Below, piece by piece: positions 1-5,541 of a stretch of DNA of 5,541 nt. The stretch is from Parcubacteria group bacterium CG_4_9_14_0_2_um_filter_35_11 (GTDB taxonomy: Bacteria; Patescibacteriota; Minisyncoccia; Minisyncoccales; GCA-002788555), in assembly GCA_002788555.1 (NCBI GenBank), contig PFRL01000004.1, positions 1 to 5,541 on the forward strand, read 5' to 3'. Under the pieces are notes generated by a model that searched no databases, was not told where the DNA came from, and worked only from the letters and a program-made list of their open reading frames with translations. Positions within the stretch are counted from its first letter, which is position 1. Every line of letters begins with the position of its first letter. The position numbers were made by a program, and so were the translations under genes.

Positions 1-1155
1 CTTTTTATCTTTAATTTTTATTCTTTTAAATTAAAAACAGGAACCTACCCTTTTTTTCGTTATTTTCTGATATATATATTTTTGAGTATCTTCTCCGGTA
101 TCTTATTTTTTTATCTCCAGCCAAAATTGGCTATTGCTCCTAAAACAATTTTGATTTTGGAGGTAGTAATTTTTTGTATTCTATTTTTAGGTTGGCGATT
201 TGTGTTTGATTGGCTGTTTAGAAAAAATATTAAAAAGGAAAAAATAATCTTTCTTGGTTTTTCTCCCGAAGTGAAAGAACTTAGAGAATATTTAGAGAAG
301 TTCTCCTCTCGTTATAAAGTTTTGGGGATATACCCAGAGAATAGCGATAATCTTAAAATAAAAGAGATTATAAAAAAAGAAAAAATTAAAAGAATAATTG
401 TTTCAGAATCACCATCTTTTAAAGAAATTGCTCTAGATGCTTTAAATCTTAGAGATATTTTATTCAGTTTTCCTAGTCTGAAAATAGAAAATTTTATTAA
501 GTTTTACGAAGTAAATACCCAAAGAGTTCCTCTCTCTCTTCTCTCTAATTCGAACTACTTAGAAGAATTTTATAAAGAAGAGGAAAGAACTTATACAATC
601 CTCAAAAGAATTTTTGATATTTTCTTTTCCTCTTTAGGCGTTTTAGTTTTAGCTATCTTTTATCCTTTTATAGCATTAGCTATCAAATTAGATTCATCAG
701 GCCCGGTATTTTTCATTCAAAAGAGGTTAGGAAAGAAAAGAAAACCATTTGATTTTTATAAATTTCGGACGATGGTGAATTCAAGCGAAGAGAATGAGAA
801 GTGGCGAGTAGAAGAAAAAAAGTATGTAACGCGAGTAGGGAAATTTTTACGAAAAACACACTTAGATGAACTTCCCCAATTTTTAAACATTTTAAAAGGT
901 GATTTAAGTTTTATTGGGCCACGACCAGAATGGGAAAAATTAGCAAAAACTTTTGAAAAAGAAATTCCATTTTATTTTTTACGATATCAGGTGAAACCAG
1001 GGTTTACTGGTTGGGCCCAAATTAACTTACCGCCCTCCCTTTCTGTAGAAGAAGCTAAAGAAAAGTTTAAATATGACCTTTACTATATAAAACATCGTTC
1101 ATTTTTATTCGATATGATTATCTTCTTAAAAAGTTTAAGGAAGGTATTTGGATAA
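1..1155 (+). CDS. Membrane-bound polyprenyl-phosphate sugar-phosphate transferase, 5' end missing
   Basis: This enzyme family moves a sugar-1-phosphate from a nucleotide sugar to the lipid carrier undecaprenyl phosphate at the inner membrane face, the first step of surface polysaccharide or glycan assembly. The frame is open from base 1 with no stop, so the gene begins upstream of the window; a TTG at 82 is an arbitrary internal start inside a hydrophobic stretch. About 384 residues are visible: aromatic and hydrophobic membrane segments first, then a Rossmann-like middle domain (roughly bases 230-560), then the catalytic bacterial sugar transferase domain (PF02397 type) from KRIFDI near base 604. 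That domain starts with a membrane segment, followed by GPVFFIQKRLG, FYKFRTM, LDELPQFLNILKGD, FIGPRPE and KPGFTGWAQIN, all family signatures. It ends in TAA. Family members are usually about 450-480 residues, so perhaps 70-100 are missing. The sugar substrate cannot be told from sequence. Confidence 0.93.
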   Translation, partial: LFIFNFYSFKLKTGTYPFFRYFLIYIFLSIFSGILFFYLQPKLAIAPKTILILEVVIFCILFLGWRFVFDWLFRKNIKKEKIIFLGFSPEVKELREYLEKFSSRYKVLGIYPENSDNLKIKEIIKKEKIKRIIVSESPSFKEIALDALNLRDILFSFPSLKIENFIKFYEVNTQRVPLSLLSNSNYLEEFYKEEERTYTILKRIFDIFFSSLGVLVLAIFYPFIALAIKLDSSGPVFFIQKRLGKKRKPFDFYKFRTMVNSSEENEKWRVEEKKYVTRVGKFLRKTHLDELPQFLNILKGDLSFIGPRPEWEKLAKTFEKEIPFYFLRYQVKPGFTGWAQINLPPSLSVEEAKEKFKYDLYYIKHRSFLFDMIIFLKSLRKVFG

Positions 1156-1185
1156 TTTTATCTAAAGTAAAGTTTGAAACAAAAC

Positions 1186-1214
1186 TTGACATAATAACTT
1201 CCAAATACTATATT
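1186..1214 (+). promoter_or_regulatory. Sigma70-type promoter upstream of khpA
   Basis: TTGACA at 1186-1191, a 17-nt spacer, and TATATT at 1209-1214 make a near-consensus housekeeping promoter. Transcription would begin near 1221, leaving a leader of about 85 nt before khpA. The leader holds a small hairpin (GCT and CCC at 1232-1240 facing GGG and AGC up to 1250). The only inverted repeat before the promoter is a weak AT-rich one (AAGTTT at 1170, AAACTT at 1182) overlapping the -35 box, so the sugar transferase transcript has no clear terminator. Confidence 0.75.
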
Positions 1215-1267
1215 GTTTAGTGATTATGATTGCTATTCCCGAAGGGGAGCAAAAGGTCGAAAATTAT

Positions 1268-1302
1268 AGAAATTAGAGATTAGCATTTAGAAAATAGAAA
1301 AA
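1268..1302 (+). repeat. Heptad-period AG-rich tract in the khpA leader
   Basis: Five consecutive 7-nt units each start with AG: AGAAATT, AGAGATT, AGCATTT, AGAAAAT, AGAAAAA. The tract runs into the khpA start region, in the place where a ribosome binding site would sit, yet it contains no GGAG or AGGA motif. No inverted partner was found nearby. It may be an AT-rich translation enhancer, a decayed short tandem repeat, or chance. Confidence 0.45.
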
Positions 1303-1305
1303 TGT

Positions 1306-1623
1306 ATGGCCGAGAAATACACAGATCGAGAGTTTCTCCTATATATAGTAAAGTCTCTTGTGGGTTACCCCGAGGAAGTAAAAGTTGATAGAAAAGTGGA
1401 TGAGATGGGAGTATTACTTTCTTTAAAAGTTCATCCTGAAGACATGGGACAGATTATTGGAAGACAGGGGGCGACTGCAAGAGCCATTAGAAATCTAGTT
1501 AGGATTGTAGGTTTAAAAAATCATGCGAGAGTTAATTTAAAGATTGAGGAACCAGAAGGTGGGAAAGAAACAAAAGAGAAAGGAAAAAGCGTAGAGGAAC
1601 TCGAAAAAGAACTCAAGTTGTAA
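1306..1623 (+). CDS. khpA: KhpA-type single KH-domain RNA-binding protein
   Basis: KhpA (also called YlqC) is a small cytoplasmic RNA-binding protein that in Firmicutes works with KhpB and affects RNA metabolism and cell elongation. This 105-residue protein has the expected start, with REFLLYIVKSLVGYPEEVKV near the N-terminus, then the KH core VHPEDMGQIIGRQGATARAI, where GRQG at residues 52-55 is the RNA-gripping GxxG loop. The usual family length is about 75-85 residues. The extra C-terminal part (from about residue 83) is a lysine- and glutamate-rich tail, probably disordered or coiled. ATG at 1306 is chosen because it gives the normal family N-terminus; an ATG at 1302 is in another frame. 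No Shine-Dalgarno sequence precedes it. khpA usually lies near rpsP, rimM and trmD; here trmD follows after 182 nt, with rimM and rpsP absent from the gap. It ends in TAA inside a palindrome. Confidence 0.92.
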   Translation: MAEKYTDREFLLYIVKSLVGYPEEVKVDRKVDEMGVLLSLKVHPEDMGQIIGRQGATARAIRNLVRIVGLKNHARVNLKIEEPEGGKETKEKGKSVEELEKELKL

Positions 1624-1672
1624 ATACTCCTCCGAATTTGCAAAGCAAATTCGGAAACCACAGTATTTACAA
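1618..1672 (+). repeat. Composite palindrome over the khpA stop codon
   Basis: Two nested perfect stems are visible. The outer arm TTGTAAATACT (1618-1628) matches AGTATTTACAA (1662-1672), 11 bp. The inner arm TCCGAATTTGC (1631-1641) matches 1645-1655, 11 bp, with the loop AAA. Unpaired CC and AACCAC separate them. The outer arm includes the khpA stop codon. The inner unit has the same design as the palindrome at 4370-4396. No T-run follows, so it is more likely a repeat element or an mRNA 3' end stabiliser than a terminator. Confidence 0.8.
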
Positions 1673-1679
1673 AAATTCG

Positions 1680-1720
1680 AAAACCGTGCTATTATCAAAA
1701 GTAGCGCGGTTTTCTTTCGT
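1680..1720 (+). terminator. Intrinsic terminator after khpA
   Basis: An 11-bp stem pairs 1680-1690 (AAACCGTGCTA) with 1701-1711, with one G-U pair and a 10-nt loop. It is followed by a T-rich run (TTTTCTTTCGTTT overlapping the stem base). The GC-rich upper stem plus trailing T residues fit a rho-independent terminator, which would separate khpA from trmD transcription. Confidence 0.7.
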
Positions 1721-1721
1721 T

Positions 1722-1801
1722 TGCGAATATGTGCTAATTTTGGTGCAAATCTTTGCGAATACCATTCGCACATATTAGCACCTTTATTTGCATAAATTAG
1801 C
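1722..1801 (+). repeat. Mirrored array of GCNAAT words before trmD
   Basis: Four forward hexamers (GCGAAT 1722, GCTAAT 1732, GCAAAT 1745, GCGAAT 1755) are followed, after a 3-nt centre (1761-1763), by four inverted ones (ATTCGC 1764, ATTAGC 1774, ATTTGC 1786, ATTAGC 1796). Steps are 10, 13, 10 and then 10, 12, 10 nt. The arms allow two competing folds: 1742-1760 with 1764-1782 (a 7-bp core, TGCGAAT, plus outer pairs), or 1721-1733 with 1768-1780 (12 of 13 pairs). The array ends 4 nt before the trmD start. It could be a repeat element, a protein-binding array or a leader switch; no clear trmD promoter was seen here. Confidence 0.7.
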
Positions 1802-1805
1802 GATT

Positions 1806-2495
1806 ATGACTTTCCATATTATTACCATTTTCCCACATATTTTTGATTCGTATTTAAAAGAGGGAATCTTAAAAAGAGCGCAAGAGAAAGGACTAATAGA
1901 GATTAAGATTCATAACCTTCGCGACTTTACAGATGATAAAAGAAAAACGGTAGATGACAGACCTTTCGGTGGCGGGCCAGGAATGGTGCTAAAGATTGAG
2001 CCAATTTATCGAGCCATAAAGCAAATTAAGTCTATTAAGCCCATTAAGAGAATTAAGACAATCCTTCTTTCTCCACAAGGGAAAAAATTCAATCAAAAAA
2101 TAGCTTATAAACTTAGTAAGTTTAGTAAGCTTGTTTTGGTCTGTGGTCGATACGAGGGAGTTGATGAGAGAGTCGCAAAATATATTGCCGATGAAGAAAT
2201 TTCAATCGGGGATTATATCTTATCAGGAGGAGAGTTGGCGGCAATGGTAATAATAGAAACGGTAACAAGATTAATCCCAGGGGCCTTGGGAAATATAGAA
2301 TCAATAGAAGAAAGAAGAGTAAACCAATTTCCAATTTCCAATTTCCACTTTCCAACCCATAGTTATCCTGTTTATACAAGGCCAGAAGTTTTTGAGCCCA
2401 AGCCGGGTATAAAATGGAGAGTTCCGAAGATTCTTTTATCAGGAAATCATAAAAAAATTGAGGAATGGAGAAAAAAGATAGGCGAGCGTGGATAG
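1806..2495 (+). CDS. trmD: tRNA (guanine37-N1)-methyltransferase TrmD
   Basis: TrmD transfers methyl from S-adenosylmethionine to N1 of G37 next to the tRNA anticodon, preventing +1 frameshifts; it is a trefoil-knot (SPOUT) dimer in the cytoplasm. The ATG at 1806 gives the standard opening MTFHIITIFPHIFD and 229 residues; an in-frame TTG at 1788 would add six residues from inside a repeat array and is rejected. Signatures: DFTDDKRKTVDDRPFGGGPGM (residues 40-60), LSPQGKKF (88-95), LVCGRYEGVDERV (111-123), ISIGDYILSGGELAAM (132-147), TRLIPGALGN (154-163) and YTRPEVFE (190-197). R155 matches E. coli Arg154. Two short-period repeats lie in the gene: IKx units (71-85) and a CCAATTT tract coding residues 173-185. 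The latter occupies the loop where the catalytic Asp (E. coli Asp169, in a DSF motif) is expected; by eye the aligned residue is Arg170 beside Glu169. No Shine-Dalgarno sequence precedes the gene. Confidence 0.96.
   Translation: MTFHIITIFPHIFDSYLKEGILKRAQEKGLIEIKIHNLRDFTDDKRKTVDDRPFGGGPGMVLKIEPIYRAIKQIKSIKPIKRIKTILLSPQGKKFNQKIAYKLSKFSKLVLVCGRYEGVDERVAKYIADEEISIGDYILSGGELAAMVIIETVTRLIPGALGNIESIEERRVNQFPISNFHFPTHSYPVYTRPEVFEPKPGIKWRVPKILLSGNHKKIEEWRKKIGERG
2016..2060 (+). repeat. 9-nt in-frame repeat in trmD coding Ile-Lys-X
   Basis: Five in-frame 9-nt units read ATA/ATT-AAG plus one variable codon, coding IKQ, IKS, IKP, IKR, IKT. Four share the exact DNA word ATTAAG. They fill the linker between the GGGPGM region and LSPQGKKF, which is variable in length among TrmD proteins. 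The identical codons suggest repeat expansion rather than protein-level selection. Confidence 0.7.
2324..2358 (+). repeat. CCAATTT heptad repeat inside trmD
   Basis: Three perfect CCAATTT units (2324, 2331, 2338) are followed by CCACTTT and CCAACCC. The tract is read through without a frameshift because 21 nt equals seven codons, giving a Phe/Pro/Asn/His-rich segment (residues 173-185) between LGN and YTRPEV. It replaces the usual DSF-containing catalytic loop region of TrmD. Confidence 0.8.
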
Positions 2496-2499
2496 GGAA

Positions 2500-2532
2500 C
2501 CCCGTTAGAAAGGGCGTGGCTTTCTAACGGGG
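2500..2532 (+). repeat. CCCCGTTAGA-type palindrome after trmD
   Basis: A perfect 13-bp stem pairs CCCCGTTAGAAAG (2500-2512) with 2520-2532 around the 7-nt loop GGCGTGG. It starts 4 nt after the trmD stop and ends 5 nt before the rRNA promoter. No T-run follows, so it is a weak intrinsic terminator at best, though it may still end or stabilise the trmD mRNA. The 10-nt arm CCCCGTTAGA recurs in the palindrome inside ybeY (5253-5286). Confidence 0.85.
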
Positions 2533-2537
2533 GATAC

Positions 2538-2565
2538 TTGACAACATTTCTAATTTTAGTATAAT
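2538..2565 (+). promoter_or_regulatory. Strong promoter of the 16S rRNA unit
   Basis: TTGACA (2538-2543), a 16-nt spacer and a perfect TATAAT (2560-2565) form a consensus sigma70-type promoter. Transcription would start near 2572, giving a precursor leader of about 125 nt before mature 16S. Both boxes being perfect fits an rRNA promoter. Confidence 0.85.
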
Positions 2566-2598
2566 GAAAATATAGTAAGAGAGTTCTGAAAAAGAAAG

Positions 2599-2661
2599 CG
2601 CTCATTGCTTGAGCGAAATTTTTGAGATTTTAAAGATAGTGAAAGGATAGTTCTTTTACAA
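2599..2661 (+). promoter_or_regulatory. rRNA leader hairpin and boxA-like antitermination site
   Basis: A short hairpin (CGCTCA 2599-2604 with TGAGCG 2610-2615) lies upstream of GTTCTTTTACAA at 2650-2661. The latter closely resembles the E. coli rrn boxA (TGCTCTTTAACAA) bound by NusB and NusE (ribosomal protein S10) for transcription antitermination. The hairpin-then-boxA order in an rRNA leader matches known rrn operons. The assignment rests on similarity and position only. Confidence 0.55.
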
Positions 2662-2667
2662 TTTAAA

Positions 2668-2692
2668 TTGATAGTTTTGGCGAGTCAGCCTA
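2668..2692 (+). other. 5' arm of the 16S precursor processing stem
   Basis: These 25 nt are complementary to 4431-4455 with a single G-U pair; the inner 20 bp (2673-2692, 4431-4450) are perfect. Such a stem brings both ends of pre-16S together and is the usual RNase III substrate. The arm ends only about 6 nt before the mature 5' end. Confidence 0.9.
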
Positions 2693-2698
2693 CTATCT

Positions 2699-4299
<1,601 letters not shown>

Positions 4300-4430
4300 A
4301 GAAATTTGTCGACTGAGTTTAAAACTGAGAATTCTGTTTTTAACTCAAAGGGAGTTGGTCGAGCTATGACTCCAAAATTTCAAAGAAATTTTGGAGGCCA
4401 CATTATCCTTTAAAACTCGACTCTTTTTTC
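4300..4430 (+). other. 16S 3' trailer with an AAA-loop palindrome
   Basis: This 131-nt spacer between mature 16S and the processing stem has no gene. It contains a hairpin of GAGTTTAAAAC near 4316 with GTTTTTAACTC near 4336 (one mismatch) and a perfect 12-bp palindrome, CTCCAAAATTTC (4370-4381) with 4385-4396 around AAA. That unit has the same layout as the inner palindrome at 1631-1655. On the 5' side only about 6 nt separate the stem from mature 16S, so the asymmetry probably reflects inserted repeat DNA. Confidence 0.7.
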
Positions 4431-4455
4431 TAGGCTGACTCGCCAAAACTGTCAA
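4431..4455 (+). other. 3' arm of the 16S precursor processing stem
   Basis: This is the complement of 2668-2692, closing the long-range stem that encloses the whole 16S region. Because it lies before the terminator at 4491 and excludes tRNA-Ile, the precursor appears to contain 16S alone. Confidence 0.9.
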
Positions 4456-4462
4456 AACAAGC

Positions 4463-4486
4463 AACTACCAACTAACAACTGGCAAC
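4463..4486 (+). repeat. Heptad array AACTNNC, left arm
   Basis: Three 7-nt units (AACTACC, AACTAAC, AACTGGC) followed by AAC. The stretch 4461-4486 is the near reverse complement of 4580-4604 (22 of 25 positions by eye), so together they flank the terminator and the tRNA promoter as a large inverted repeat. Confidence 0.7.
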
Positions 4487-4490
4487 AAAT

Positions 4491-4518
4491 AAAAATTCCC
4501 AATCAAGTGGGAATTTTT
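4491..4518 (+). terminator. Intrinsic terminator of the 16S unit
   Basis: A perfect 11-bp stem AAAAATTCCCA (4491-4501) with 4508-4518 and a 6-nt loop has an A-run before and a T-rich run after it, so it could work in both directions. It follows the processing stem by 35 nt and lies before the next promoter. Confidence 0.85.
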
Positions 4519-4537
4519 AATTTATATTTTATTAATA

Positions 4538-4566
4538 TTGATTTTAATAATATTCTTCTTTATAAT
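4538..4566 (+). promoter_or_regulatory. Promoter of tRNA-Ile and probably rpsU-ybeY
   Basis: TTGATT (4538-4543), a 17-nt spacer and a perfect TATAAT (4561-4566) predict a start near 4573, about 40 nt before the tRNA. No terminator was seen between the tRNA and rpsU, so rpsU and ybeY may share this transcript. Confidence 0.75.
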
Positions 4567-4578
4567 GATAAAGTTATA

Positions 4579-4610
4579 AGTTGATAGTTGTTAGTTGTTA
4601 GTTGTCAGTT
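4579..4610 (+). repeat. Heptad array AGTTGTT, right arm
   Basis: Four 7-nt units (AGTTGAT, AGTTGTT, AGTTGTT, AGTTGTC) plus AGTT end 3 nt before the tRNA-Ile 5' end. The array is inverted relative to 4463-4486. It would be in the 5' part of the tRNA precursor. Confidence 0.8.
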
Positions 4611-4613
4611 AGA

Positions 4614-4685
4614 GGGTGTGTAGTTCAGTGGTAGAACGCAGTCCTGATAAGACTGAAGTCGGGGGTTCGATCCCTCCCACACCCA
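4614..4685 (+). tRNA. tRNA-Ile, anticodon GAU
   Basis: All arms fold: acceptor GGGTGTG (4614-4620) with CACACCC (4678-4684); D stem GTTC and GAAC with a 7-nt loop containing GG; anticodon stem CAGTC and GACTG around CTGATAA, giving GAT at 4646-4648; 5-nt variable loop; T stem 4661-4665 with 4673-4677 (one G-U) around TTCGATC. The discriminator is A at 4685, followed by CAT, so the CCA tail is not encoded and must be added. In many bacteria tRNA-Ile(GAU) sits in the 16S-23S spacer; here it still follows 16S but has its own promoter and no 23S after it. Confidence 0.97.
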
Positions 4686-4690
4686 CATTC

Positions 4691-4786
4691 ACATTATAAC
4701 ATTTAAACATATAAGCATTTTAACATCTCTGAATGTAGAATCCCTTTAAATGCTTAAATGCTAAAATGCTTAAATGCTAAAATGCT
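4691..4786 (+). repeat. Mirrored 8-nt-period array before rpsU
   Basis: Five 8-nt units of the form RCATNNNN (ACATTATA, ACATTTAA, ACATATAA, GCATTTTA, ACATCTCT; 4691-4730) are followed by a 16-nt centre and then five inverted units (TAAATGCT, TAAATGCT, AAAATGCT, TAAATGCT, AAAATGCT; 4747-4786). The arms can pair, for example AAGCATTTTA (4713-4722) with 4762-4771. The array fills most of the tRNA-rpsU gap and ends 12 nt before the rpsU start. No separate promoter for rpsU could be recognised inside it. Confidence 0.75.
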
Positions 4787-4798
4787 ATTAATAAATCT

Positions 4799-4996
4799 AT
4801 GGTTGAGGTAAGAAGAAAACCAAGAGAAACTACTCCTGCTCTTATCCGAAGATTCTCATTAAAAGTCAGAGTGAGCGGTATTTTAAAAGAGGCAAAGAAA
4901 AGAAGATTTCATACTTCTCCATTGAATAAAGAAAAAAGAAAAGAGAAAGCTTTGCGGAAAATAGAAAAAAAGAAAGAAAGCTCCTTCTTAGAATAG
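4799..4996 (+). CDS. rpsU: Small ribosomal subunit protein bS21
   Basis: bS21 is a small basic protein on the 30S platform, close to the 16S 3' tail, and takes part in translation initiation. The 65-residue product is very rich in Lys and Arg and follows the family plan: VEVRRKPRETTPALIRRFS (E. coli-like start with a basic patch and the ALxRRF motif), then SGILKEAKKRRFHTSP (the GIL..EAK.RRF core), then a basic tail that would form the second helix. The ATG at 4799 gives the normal N-terminus. There is no Shine-Dalgarno sequence; the upstream 20 nt are AT-rich and end the repeat array. ybeY starts 13 nt after the TAG stop, so the two are probably one operon. Its place beside a 16S gene that lacks the anti-Shine-Dalgarno core is notable because bS21 contacts that tail. 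Confidence 0.93.
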   Translation: MVEVRRKPRETTPALIRRFSLKVRVSGILKEAKKRRFHTSPLNKEKRKEKALRKIEKKKESSFLE

Positions 4997-5009
4997 TTCG
5001 ATTTTTAAT

Positions 5010-5541
5010 ATGGGAGTAGAATTTGTTAATCTCACTCAATATAAGATTTCGAAAAATCTCTTTCAAGACATCTTTCAACTGATCCAAGAGGAAGGAATAA
5101 TCAAAAAAGAGGCTTTTATTGAGGTAGTCCTCATTGGGCAAAATAGAATTCGAAATATTAATAAAAGATTGCGAGGGAAAAATCAGGTTACCGATATTCT
5201 CTCCTTTGCCTTCTCTGAGGTTAAAAAACCAACCAAAAAAGAACTTCAATTTACCCCGTTAGATAATAAAGAAAATCTAACGGGGTTTATAGAACCTCCA
5301 AAAATACCTCAAAATTTTGGGGAAATTTTACTTTGCCCCAGTCGGATTAAAAAACAAGCCAAAAAGTTCAAGAAAACTTTTAAAGAAGAGTTGACGTTAG
5401 TCTTTATCCATGGTCTTTTACATCTTTTAGGATATGACCATAAAGATACAAAGAGCACAAAAGAGATGCGGAAAAGAGAGAAAGAAATATTGAGCTCTTA
5501 TTTCAAAAGTGAAAAATTGACAAAGATTAAAAAAGAAAATA
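5010..5541 (+). CDS. ybeY: rRNA maturation factor / endoribonuclease YbeY, 3' end cut by window
   Basis: YbeY is a single-metal endoribonuclease involved in 16S 3'-end maturation and ribosome quality control. The frame runs from ATG at 5010 to the window end without a stop (177 residues). Seen: INKRLRGKNQVTDILSFAF (residues 50-68, family motif RxK..TDVLSF), FGEILLCPS (103-111, the GDIVIC strand) and FIHGLLHLLGYDH (132-144), whose His134, His138 and His144 are the metal ligands. E. coli YbeY is 155 residues, so little of the fold is missing and a basic C-terminal tail is running on. The loop between SFAF and GEILL is about 35 residues, longer than usual, and residues 82-93 are encoded by a palindrome also found after trmD. 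There is no Shine-Dalgarno sequence before the ATG (ATTTTTAAT). It lies 13 nt after rpsU; ybeY in other bacteria often neighbours phoH or era. Confidence 0.95.
   Translation, partial: MGVEFVNLTQYKISKNLFQDIFQLIQEEGIIKKEAFIEVVLIGQNRIRNINKRLRGKNQVTDILSFAFSEVKKPTKKELQFTPLDNKENLTGFIEPPKIPQNFGEILLCPSRIKKQAKKFKKTFKEELTLVFIHGLLHLLGYDHKDTKSTKEMRKREKEILSSYFKSEKLTKIKKEN
5253..5286 (+). repeat. In-frame palindromic element in ybeY
   Basis: A perfect 12-bp stem pairs ACCCCGTTAGAT (5253-5264) with 5275-5286 around a 10-nt A-rich loop. It shares the 10-nt arm CCCCGTTAGA with the palindrome at 2500-2532. It codes about 12 residues (T82 to F93) in the loop before the GEILL strand, without breaking the frame. 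A second weaker inverted repeat follows it (CTCCAAAA near 5296, TTTTGGGG near 5315). Confidence 0.85.

Noticed and set aside
82..1155. TTG at 82 as the start of the sugar transferase
   Set aside because: The frame is open upstream to base 1 and codes a plausible membrane segment typical of this family, so 82 is internal.
1156..1187. Terminator after the sugar transferase
   Set aside because: Only a weak 6-bp AT hairpin is present and it overlaps the khpA -35 box.
1226..1276. A 16-codon ORF (ATG to TAG) in the khpA leader
   Set aside because: It starts only about 5 nt after the predicted transcript start, has no support beyond being open, and such short ORFs are expected by chance.
1537..1773. 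Reverse-strand ORF over the khpA end and palindromes
   Set aside because: It is the shadow of the KE-rich khpA tail and repeat DNA and matches no recognisable domain.
1622..1801. CRISPR array in the repeat-rich gap before trmD
   Set aside because: Units are 6-11 nt, inverted and without unique spacers of 25-40 nt; no cas gene is in the window.
1788..1805. TTG at 1788 as the trmD start
   Set aside because: It adds six residues from the GCNAAT repeat array, whereas ATG at 1806 gives the normal TrmD N-terminus.
4866..5249. A 127-codon reverse-strand ORF across rpsU and ybeY
   Set aside because: Two well-supported + strand genes with clear motifs occupy the same bases; the reverse product is low-complexity Phe/Ser/Leu.

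Overview
The window looks like a piece of an AT-rich bacterial chromosome from the Candidate Phyla Radiation (Patescibacteria). Three things point there: a divergent 16S rRNA with altered 'universal' sites and an internal expansion, compact single-copy housekeeping genes, and intergenic DNA full of palindromes and short-period repeats. A Microgenomates-like affiliation is possible from the feel of the 16S, but this is a low-confidence guess without an alignment.

Layout, all on the + strand. Bases 1-1155 hold the 3' part of a membrane-bound sugar transferase; its frame is open back to base 1, so the true start lies outside. A strong sigma70-type promoter (1186-1214) then drives khpA (1306-1623), a small KH-domain RNA-binding protein, followed by a composite palindrome and an intrinsic terminator. 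A mirrored array of GCNAAT words leads into trmD (1806-2495), the tRNA m1G37 methyltransferase, which carries two short-period repeats inside its coding sequence. A second strong promoter (2538-2565), a leader with a boxA-like element and a 25-bp processing stem (2668-2692 with 4431-4455) frame the 16S rRNA gene (about 2699-4299). An intrinsic terminator (4491-4518) closes this unit. A new promoter (4538-4566) serves tRNA-Ile(GAU) (4614-4685), after which come rpsU (4799-4996) and ybeY (5010 to the window end, 3' incomplete). No 23S or 5S follows within the window, so the 16S gene appears unlinked.

The genes share a theme of translation: KhpA binds RNA, TrmD and tRNA-Ile serve decoding, bS21 is a small-subunit protein, and YbeY takes part in 16S 3'-end maturation and ribosome quality control. 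The most striking observation is that the 16S 3' tail, placed exactly by an intact helix 45, has UAUCA where the CCUCC anti-Shine-Dalgarno core should be. None of the four visible start codons has a Shine-Dalgarno-like sequence in front of it. The second theme is the repeat content. Several intergenic regions hold tandem words of fixed period (7, 8 or 10 nt) laid out in inverted orientation, and two palindrome families each occur twice, once in frame inside ybeY.
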